This document shows positions 56,195 through 64,000 of a DNA stretch of 64,000 nt, in pieces; position 1 is the first letter of the stretch, and every line of letters starts with the position of its first letter. The notes beneath the pieces were generated by a model. The model was not told the DNA's origin. It made no database searches and saw only the letters and a list, made by a program, of their open reading frames with translations. The position numbers and the translations under genes were made by a program. Source of the stretch: Puccinia triticina (taxonomy: Eukaryota > Basidiomycota > Pucciniomycetes > Pucciniales > Pucciniaceae); contig NC_070560.1 in NCBI RefSeq assembly GCF_026914185.1, forward strand, positions 532,001 to 596,000, read 5' to 3'.

Positions 56195-59100
56195 ATGGGC
56201 AACCGAGGTGTGTACGTCTGTCTCTGCACGCAGTATGGCTGTGACAAGACTCAGCACGAAGAGGACGGACAAGGCATTGTGCCTGGACGAGTTTTGACGC
56301 ATCGGGTGTTTCAAGTCCATCAGTCAAAGATGTCCTTCGAGGAATCCAAGCGCTCTGCTTCTGCATGCGGAGACGCGGGACCTTCAAATGAAAGTGTTGT
56401 AAGTCTGAACAGTCAGGTGTTCCTGTTGGCAGGAGATACTGATGTACCCTCTTCATAGCGCGTTCCTGTTGAATCCGCGCCTGCCTCAACCGAACCGACT
56501 GGCAGTGCAGTCACCACCATTGTTCTGAATGAAGCTTTTTGCAAACAGGTGATGCTTCAATTGGTGTCCTCTGTGTTTGCAAACAAGCTCAGTAAAGGTG
56601 CCGCGGTGGATTTCTTGAAGGCTGTCCGGGCAAACGTGATCCTTCTCGCGCAAATCTGGAGTGGGAAAACTTCAACTATCATCAATCCACACGAAATTCT
56701 CCAGCAGATCCCCAAGACTCAGGAAGCCGTTTTCCACCGCCTGGGGTTGAATCCAATCCTCACGAGCTGTATATGCTGCCCAAAATGCTTTGCACTGTAC
56801 TCCACAGATGCAAAGCCTGGGAGCAACCCGCCACGATGCACTCAGCCTTTTCTATCGCCTAAGCAGGGTTTTTGCAAGTGGGCCAAGTCCGAGAATATCA
56901 CGCCACAATGTGATGAAGCACTCTTCAAGGTCAACATCAACAAGAGCGGAGCTGTCGTCCCAGTCCGGAAATTCTCCTACGTCTCACTGCAATCGTGGCT
57001 GAAGAGCCGGCTGCTGCACCCTCCGTTTGAAGCCTTGCTGGATTCGTCTTTGGCCGCAAACCACCGGCGCGACGACGAACCAATGGAGGATGTGTGGCAT
57101 GGCCGGGTTTGGCAAGAATTTGCGGATAGTAATGATGGTACAGGAAGATATACGGAACATTCTGGTAACCTTGTGTTCAGTCTCTATCTCGACTGGTTCA
57201 TCCCAGAAGGAAGCTCCAATCTTGGAAAGCACACGACAGTCGGCGCCATTACGTTAGTTTGCCTGAACCTACCTCCGACTCATCAATACAGGTTGGAGAA
57301 TATCTTTCTCTTCGGGATCATCCCAGGCCCGGTGGAGCCTAAACTGGAACAGATCAACCACATACTTCGCCCTCTAGTCACGGAGCTGCAGCAATTTTGG
57401 AAGGGGGTCTGGTTTGAATCAACTTCCCTTCATCCAACCGGTAGAAATGTTCGTGCTGTAATTTTCCCACTGATTGCGGACCTACCTGCCCTGCGCAAGA
57501 CGGCTGGATTTGGAAGTCATGCCGCCACTCTCTTCTGTTCTTTTTGTCTTCTCAATAAAAACGACCTAGACTAGACGGATCCCGCCAAATTTCCTCCACG
57601 GACTGACGAGTCCCACCGGCAACTCGCAGACGCGTGGTTGCAGATCCAAAACTTCACAGAGAGGAAGGCATTTGCCAAGGCGAATGGTGCAAGATGGAGT
57701 GTACTCAACGAGCTCCCCTATTGGCGACCGGTTCAGCACTGTTCAATCGAATTGATGCACGCGTTGGTGCTGGGTGACCTGAAAGATCACAGCATGCGAT
57801 TCCTGAATCTGCCTGCAGCTGGAGCGCAACTGAACTAGATTCAGGAGATAGACCAAGCATGGCAGAATGACGACGTGTATAAGGAGCCGCCTTTTGCTGA
57901 GAAGCTGCGATCCGGAAAGCGTTCCAAGGGGAAAAGAAAAATGGCAGACAATGCAAGCAAAATCGATTATACACCTGAACACAAACGACCTACTAAGAGG
58001 ACCCGTAGAACTCTCGTTGAGGTGCATGGTGGAAGCGCAAAGGATCAATGTCCCTCAGCTCACGCGGAGACTCGTGGCAGTGGCGCAAACTCAGACACCT
58101 CATCTAGTCATTCCTATTTGCTACGGCTGAGGAAGAAGACTCTATACACCCGCGAGTGTGAGGAGGATGAAGACCCTGAATCAGAAGAAGGAGGAGGAAG
58201 CAATAGTACGGTGAAGGGGGGAAACTGCACACAGAGGCCTCCTTGTGAAGACGACAATGATTGTCCCCGATTGTTGCCAGAAGAACTGGATATTGTTCGT
58301 CGAACTATCCTTCACACCGTGTTGCCCACCTGGATTGACAGAGTGCCCCGAAACTTGGGATCGGCTAATCATGGCTGCTTGAAGGCGGCAGAATGGCTGC
58401 TCCTTTACAAGGTCTACTACACCATCGCCCTAATACCTCTTTGGGTACAAGCACTGGAAGGTGCTGCGACCACAGAAAGCAGCCGCAGAGTCTCTCTGCT
58501 GTTAGAATCGACCACCACCCTTTCTCAGGTGGCTCATTTCATAACCCTGCCCAGAATACGAGCGCAGGACTTGAATGAGCTTGACAGCCTCATCTGTCAG
58601 TACCGCAAATGTTTACGGAGCGGGTGGCCCTCAAAACCAAGCAAACCTAATTTGCATATGACCCAGCATTTCTCCGACGTTATCCAAAGGTTTGGTCCGC
58701 CTCGGTCGACTGCAGCATGGGCTCAAGAGCGTATGAATGGCATGCTACAGAGGTTGCCAACCAACCACCATCTTGGTCAGTTGTTTTGTATGTTGGTCTC
58801 TGACTTGACAATTCCCCCGTTTTGCTAACCACACAATTGTATATTCTTGCAGAAGACATCCCTAAGACACTGCTTACAAAGTGGCATCTCAACTCAACCC
58901 TCCATTCTCTCCAGCAAGACCCAAGCTATGTAAACACGTTGGTGGCAGAGGAGGTAGAACTAGGGCTCCCAAAGATGTTTGACCTTGAGCAGGTGGTGTT
59001 TGTCAAATGGAAAAGGATGGTCGCTGCACAACTTATGGCACGCACTCCGCCAGGAATGAAACCGGCACACGTCAGATTGGTCCCCACAGTGGAGAAAGTT

Positions 59101-59582
59101 AAAACCGTTCGAGTCAACAGGAAGACAGTCACCACAAAGGAGGTTCACGAGGGAAACTCCTTAGTGGAGTTCTACCTTGGCAAAGATCAACGTTTTGGTG
59201 AGGTCGTGAATATCTTCCGCTCCAACCAATCACCAGACGTAACATGGCTTGTAGTGAAGCCATTCAGGGAACTACATAGGAGTCAGGACCCATATCGCGG
59301 CTATCCCGATCTCAACTGCCGCTTAATTGAGGCTGACAAGGAGGCAAGCGCGGTGATTCACAGTGACCTTCTCATTGGTCATGTTGCGATTATGAGGCAC
59401 GCTGCCGGAACATTTGGACTGGCCCAAGAAACCATCAGTGCTGTTGGTCTAGGGACCTCGGTAAGTCACTCGGCATGTGCATTCTTCCAAAGAGATATGC
59501 ACTCATCCTGATTGTGGCTGTTTGGTCCATATATATTTGCCTGGTCTAGGGGTGGGAAGGCCTCGGTTATGAGTCAGCTTAG
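56195..59582 (+). pseudogene. TNP2-like transposase (CACTA/EnSpm type), three in-frame TAG
   Basis: Exons 56195-58775, 58853-59460 and 59550-59582 are phase-consistent over 1074 codons. In-frame TAG codons occur at 56456, 57572 and 57836. Seen: an N-terminal CLCTQYGCDK segment; CCPKCFALY near residue 194 with a following Cys cluster; VPVRKFSYVSLQSWLKSRLL; DVWHGRVWQEF; IADLPALRKTAGFGSHAA with CSFCL near 428-450; ELMHALVLGDLKDH; a basic linker; and RFGPPRSTAAWAQERMNGML near 845. These are the hallmarks of basidiomycete TNP2-type transposases. The catalytic role would be cut-and-paste of the surrounding element, but this copy cannot make full protein. Confidence 0.85.
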
Positions 59583-59966
59583 TGGATAGTTGAACTACGC
59601 AGTGTCCACACATGGCTCATCAGTTGGGCAATGCAGGCAAGCCATTCGGTACAACCCTTTGTGATGTTTTTGACGGGATCCCGTTCCCCGCACCCAGCTT
59701 ATCTCCAACAAAGGCCAAACAGCCTCCAAGTTGTATTGCATGCCTGCTTGACGTGTGTCTGAAATCTCGATAGATGTAGAAATTCAGACCCACTTCAGAC
59801 ACACCGTCCCCCATCCTGATGCTCCATCCTTTCCTCGCACTCGAATTGTACACGTAGACTTATACACCCCCTGCCTATTTGTCTACACCAACGTGATCAG
59901 TCCTTCTACTTTGCTTTGAGTGTGTCTTTGCACTTGCCCACCAGCGACCATTTTGACCCTTCAAAT
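59583..59966. other. Spacer between transposase and accessory gene
   Basis: It contains GTGTCTGAAAT and CAGACCCACTTCAGACACACC (59755-59807), inverse matches to words at 49.48-49.52 kb, and then a TATA-like TATACACCCC. No ORF of interest. Confidence 0.35.
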
Positions 59967-61669
59967 ATGAGTACCAACGATGCTACTTCGGCCAAACAAC
60001 CTGGAAGCAATGCCAATGGAGACTCTCTTCCTGGGCATGACGAGGGTTGGCTCTTGAGTCTGGTGGATCAGCTTGTCCCTGAATTTCAACAGCGGAGCAC
60101 CGCCGCCCCGGGTGAAACAGTGATGCAGACCGATCAGCAAGGCTTGTGGAGTTCTACTGTTCAGAAAACTTGGATAAAGTGACTGACTGCCTCATTATTT
60201 GTGTGCAGACCCTAATGCCACCGCTGCGGCTCAGCTTCCCGCTGACCTTGACGACCCCTCGCGCTTGGATCCCGAGTTTGTTGTTGCCAACGCCAGGAAA
60301 GCTCGCAATCAGGCTGAAGAGCATGAGAGCGAGCGGCGATCATCCCGGCGTGTGAGGGGAATTGCAGCAAAAGCACCTCTCCCGGAGCACTACGACAAGT
60401 TCTCGAGAAGTATCCAAAATTTTGTCAAGTTCTTTCTTGGTCAGCCGGAGAAACCTCAAGACTACCCTCAAGCGCCAACTCCCGAGGAACTGGCCGGCCA
60501 ACATTGGGTGGAGAAGAGGAGTGCGGTCATCAACAAGCAACTCAACAGGGTGCGCAAAGCTCTTGTTGGCAGATCAGCAGCCGAGATCGATTATTATGTC
60601 GGGGTCGCTGAGAAGGAAATCCGGCGCAACATTCCGTTACCGCCATTCACTCCTGCGGTCTCAAAAGCTACGGGCAAAGGCGTTCGTCCCATCAGTCCTC
60701 ACACTAAATCCGAAGTCGAGAGGGCGATGGCCTTGTCGGGTATCTCCAGAGTCACATTTCAATGGGATGTCGGCCACACCGGCGATACTTCGTCATGGAA
60801 CTCAGCTGTCATTGAGGTCTTAGCATCAAAGGCCGTCGAGTGGATGCGGCGCACGGCACCCATCACAGACACCCAATAGCAGGTCAGGCGCCTGGAATCC
60901 TTGGCCGGTGGCTTGCAACCAAATCACGCGAAATGCGAGATTTTCAGAACATGAATGTCGAGGAATACGACAAGTTGAAGAGCGCTAAATCCACCAAGGA
61001 GCAATACATGCGATGGCAGAAGAAGGTAAATAATGACTTGCAATCATTTTCCTTGCTCCCCTCAAATGGTGGTTAAGCTAAATGTCGGTGTTTTGACAGA
61101 TTAAGGATAACCGATGTGCTATTGCGGCAAGAGTCTTTGAAAAGAACATCCAACTGGCGCATATTGTGGAGCAGAGAGAGTGCGGATCTGATATTGAAGA
61201 TGGGCTGGACAAAGGCGCACCGATTACACTCATCCCGGACTGGCGTAGCGACGACCTTACCACAATCTTACACCATCTTGACAAGATGGTTATGGCTCGC
61301 GCAGAACACCCCAAAACGATTGCTGCAAACAACAAAATCTACCAACGCTCCGCACGGAACTTCAAAACTACTAAAGGGATTGTTGGCGTCCCACGCGGTC
61401 TGCCTCTCAACTGTTACAGCCCAATCTACTGGAATAAGCTAGGTTCATTCGAACAAGAGACCATCTCTAAGGTCCCAGCCATCGGTCTAAATGTGATTGC
61501 TAGGAGCATGCAACAAAAGTGCTCCCGTCAAGTTGGCCCCAGTAATCCACCGGGTAGCGCGCCTCACAACCCCAATCTATCCAACGCTGGACCCCGCCAT
61601 TCTGGGGGAGGGGGGGCAGGCGGAGATTCGACCAACGCACCTGGCGGCTCCATGCAAATGGATGCATGA
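59967..61669 (+). pseudogene. Second WRSD/LPxNCY-family gene, frameshifted
   Basis: The start ATG at 59967 gives MSTNDATSAKQPG. An intron of uncertain donor (about 60151 or 60159) ends at 60208. The next exon (60209 to about 60870) has KFSRSIQNFVKFFLG, ITRVTF-like SRVTFQWDVGHTGDTSSWNSAVIE and WMRRTAP. The frame then shifts at about 60870 into GRWLATKSREMRDFQNMNVEEYDK, and a GT-AG intron (61028-61100) follows. The last exon ends at 61669 with LIPDWRSDDLTTILHHLD, VPRGLPLNCYSPIYWNKL and a Gly/Asn/Pro-rich tail. The WRSD and LPxNCY signatures and the F-x-WD...WN pattern match the minus-strand gene at 53083-54190. Function is unknown. Confidence 0.55.
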
Positions 61670-62319
61670 CTGACTGCCATAGTTGATTCCGTGTTCTGAA
61701 TGCCATAACCTTACATGTCTTGATGATTATCACAGTGTTACAACTTATGCCCCCTTGTCCCTTGTTAGCTTGCTCATGGTTGATGACAGAAACAGTGAAA
61801 TTCTGGTCCCCAGCTCCCCCGTGGCTGATTGCCTGTGGAGCCCTGACATGTGCCTCTGAGCTTGAATGCATGTACCCTGTCCCCTAAGTCAAGAGTGAGA
61901 TCTGGTTGGCTGGCTCCATGTCGGGCTCCAACCTTCTGGTGGAAGACGATCATACAAGCAGGCCTGCACGCAGTCGGATGTCCACCGCGACGTTCGGCCG
62001 AACATCACGGTGGACAAGTGAGGACCAGTGGGAAGGTTCAGAATGCCTGCCACCTTTTGTGTCTACCTCCCTTTCGCCATGGCTGTAGCTTGCTACAGTG
62101 GCACAATCATGCTGGCCTGGGTTATGGCTTCCATGAGTTGCAGCTAACCCGTGAGTCGCGAGTGTCACTGTTGGGGATGGAAGACCATCTGGGAGGTTAT
62201 ACCTGTGCACTTGTCCACCGTCATGTACGGCCGTACGTTGCGGTGGACATGTGCAGACATGTCACACATGTCTACCGCAACGTTGTGGTGGACAGATCTG
62301 TACACGCGTGGGAATCAGG
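61670..62319. other. 3' flank with palindromic array
   Basis: No gene is supported. Three TGTCCACC...GGTGGACA-type palindromes lie at 61979-62016, 62212-62249 and 62269-62294. Confidence 0.5.
61979..62294. repeat. Palindrome array matching the one at 54.4 kb
   Basis: 61979-62016 shares the CGACGTTCGGCCGAACATCA core with 54411-54448. 62212-62249 and 62269-62294 keep the TGTCYACC/GGTGGACA arms with changed cores. Together with 54411-54584 they bracket the transposase and second accessory gene, as subterminal repeats would. Confidence 0.8.
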
Positions 62320-63101
62320 CTTTTCGCGGCGCATGGCGCGCGCCAGGGACATCAAGGTTCAAGCCAGCAAGCCCTCAAGGCTTCCTCAAGGTTCAATGGC
62401 GCGGCGTGGCGCGCTTCCTCAAGGCGTTTCAGGTCTTCTTTTTTATTTCTTTTCTTTTTGTTTCTTTTTCACGCTTCTGTTTTCCTGTCAGTTTCCTTTC
62501 ATTATGTTTTGTTAAATTTCTTTTTTTTTCATTTGGCGCGCGTTGGTTAGGTTTTGTATGAGGAGGGTTGGTTTGTTTTGTTTCTGTTTGTTTGGTTTTG
62601 TTTCTGTCTTGTGTCTCGTGTTGTTGTTGCGCGCGTGTGCGCGCTAGGTTGTGATGAGCTGTCTGTTAGATGTCACAAGCTCCAAAGTTTGAGTTCAGTT
62701 CGAACTCCGGCTTTGGAGCGGCATGGACCTACTCTGAACAAAAAGAAAAATTCAGTTCTCCATCGAAATTCAAAGTTAGAAGTCTTGGCGCTTTCCGCCC
62801 GTATCATCCGTTTTTCACACGTCTTCTAAGTTCATTACCCCGCAAAACGCCGATCTCTTCCACCTTACCGGTTTAGATCACATCCCTCATCCCGCCGGCA
62901 GTATCCCCGGCTCCCTCTCAAACTCAAAACACCGCCGACGCGCATCTCCAGCCATCAGAAAAATCAACCCCCCCCAACGCTACACGACTCGTCGCGCTCT
63001 TTTACGGCCAATCGTAACCGGAGGGCATACACATCTCAGATTCATATTTTCTTTTCCCCTCCCCGAACTGCTGCCGGCCTAGCACCGGCCAGAGTTCCTC
63101 A
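62320..63101 (+). repeat. 5' LTR of a further LTR retrotransposon (start approximate)
   Basis: The end is set by a CA at 63100-63101 two bases before a TGG primer-binding site, with a gag ORF downstream. The 5' limit is uncertain; similarity to 32300-33063 begins near 62327. It contains long T-rich tracts, GTGTGCGCGC and CTGCTGCCGGCCTAGCACCGG near the end. Confidence 0.6.
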
Positions 63102-63103
63102 TT

Positions 63104-63153
63104 TGGTCCCCCGAGCCGGGATCGAACCAGCAACCTCAAGATTTACAGTCTCG
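63104..63153 (+). promoter_or_regulatory. Primer-binding site, 50 nt complementary to a tRNA-Tyr 3' half
   Basis: The reverse complement folds as anticodon arm (CGAGA-CTGTAAA-TCTTG, anticodon GTA), a 5-nt variable loop, T-arm (GCTGG-TTCGATC-CCGGC), acceptor 3' strand, discriminator A and CCA. That covers tRNA positions 27-76. The terminal CCA, which eukaryotic tRNA genes do not encode, indicates copying from a mature tRNA. A normal site covers only about 18 nt. Confidence 0.7.
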
Positions 63154-63381
63154 CCGATTTGGACGGATTCGAGACGCTTGGCGGTCTTTGTTTTCATTTA
63201 GAGTTTCTTTTCTTTTTTTTTAGGGTTCAGCGGCGAGGGCAAGGAGACTAGAAGTAAGTCCCTCCAATTGTGCACCTCCCGGGTTCTATCTGCTACGAGT
63301 CGCAACATTACAAGCCACATCTGTGAGCCTCGAATCTAGTTCGTTTCGTTTCGTCAGGACATCGTTTTAGAGGCGCTAGCG

Positions 63382-64000
63382 ATGGCCGATGCAACTGCGG
63401 GATCGTCGGTCTCAAGGATGGTTAAGATTAAGCCTCAAGACAAGACCTTGGGCTTTGACGGCTCTAATGTGGAGCGATTTCTTTCCGAGTTTCAATTCGC
63501 GGCGAAGCTGGACGGTGCGTCAGAGGCCGACATGGCGCAGCAATTACGGTTTTTCATTCGGAGCGCTGAGGTGAAGGACGTTGTGGAGACGTTAGACGGG
63601 TTTGATCCGCCTAACTGGGCGGCGTTGAAAGCGGCGATGTTGGCTCATTGGGGCAAGATTGATATCGCCCGGTTTACAACGCAAGATCTCGAGAACCTAG
63701 TTCAGGGGTGGAAGGAGAAAGGTGGTGTGGCTTCTGTTGTCGATTTTCAAGAATTTCGGAAGACCTGGCAGCCTATTCAGTCTTATCTGCTGAGGAAGGA
63801 CCATATTGACTCAGTCGAGGAGATCAAACGCCTTTATTATCAGTCCTTCTCAGCTGGACTTCAGGAACGAATCCGCGATCAATTAATCAAGGATAAAACG
63901 ATGATTACGACCTTGGATAATCGTTTTAAGCTTCCATCGTTCGAGATCTTGAAGACGGCAGTTGAGGAAGTAATGAAGACTCAGACTGCGCTTACGTTCG
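63382..64000 (+). CDS. Gag polyprotein of LTR retrotransposon, partial
   Basis: The frame runs from ATG 63382 to the window end (206 codons) without stops. Seen: KTLGFDGSNVERFLSEFQFA, a DMAQQLRFFIRSAEVKDVVE segment and NWAALKAAMLAHWGKID, the typical fold of Ty3/Gypsy capsid proteins in basidiomycetes. It follows the LTR and primer-binding site by about 230 bp. The rest of the element lies beyond the window. Confidence 0.75.
   Translation, partial: MADATAGSSVSRMVKIKPQDKTLGFDGSNVERFLSEFQFAAKLDGASEADMAQQLRFFIRSAEVKDVVETLDGFDPPNWAALKAAMLAHWGKIDIARFTTQDLENLVQGWKEKGGVASVVDFQEFRKTWQPIQSYLLRKDHIDSVEEIKRLYYQSFSAGLQERIRDQLIKDKTMITTLDNRFKLPSFEILKTAVEEVMKTQTALTF

Overview
The window reads as a repeat-rich nuclear segment of a basidiomycete, most likely a rust fungus (Pucciniales, Puccinia-like). 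The evidence is short GT-AG introns of about 60-100 nt, a fungal-type Byr4/Bfa1 GAP subunit, a fungal ADP/ATP carrier, a secreted glycine-rich protein, and a very high load of retroelements and small inverted-repeat elements. I name the order, not the species.

Layout. Host-type genes occupy a minority of the DNA. A five-exon Byr4-family gene lies at 1538-6140 (+). A five-exon secreted Gly-rich protein lies at 14978-16624 (+). An eight-exon ADP/ATP carrier lies at 20805-22312 (-). A Ser/Pro-rich hypothetical gene lies at 35334-35975 (-), and a gene fragment lies near 12.6-13.15 kb.

The rest is transposable elements, often nested. There is a degenerate DIRS-like gag/RT-RNase H element (7.8-11.5 kb, -). 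A Ty3/Gypsy chromovirus with two 187-bp LTRs that I read as identical (23873-30602) has a CACTA-like element inside its pol. A tandem duplication holds a hAT-type MITE and CACTG MITEs (30.7-31.6 kb). A LINE with RNase H (about 38.6-42.05 kb, -) is cut by a solo LTR and by a TAGCG-rich MITE. A Harbinger-like palindrome contains a CACTG element (42.5-43.8 kb). A ~174-bp satellite (45.1-46.9 kb) is followed by a truncated Ty1/Copia element (46.9-49.45 kb). From 49.5 to 62.3 kb lies a composite region: a SNF2/Rad5-like helicase gene that converges on a gene of a family marked by WRSD and LPxNCY motifs, then a TNP2-like transposase pseudogene followed by a second, diverged WRSD/LPxNCY gene. Palindromic arrays flank the transposase part. 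The window ends inside the gag of another LTR retrotransposon whose primer-binding site matches half of a tRNA-Tyr.

Most interesting signals. (1) At least four small elements share CAAC...GTTG ends and 7-bp target duplications, which I cannot place in a standard superfamily. (2) The SNF2 / WRSD-LPxNCY / TNP2 neighbourhood carries two copies of the same unknown accessory family. (3) The chromovirus appears self-primed and has matching LTRs although its pol is broken. (4) Most nonsense codons in the retroelements can be explained as CGA to TGA, pointing to CpG deamination.
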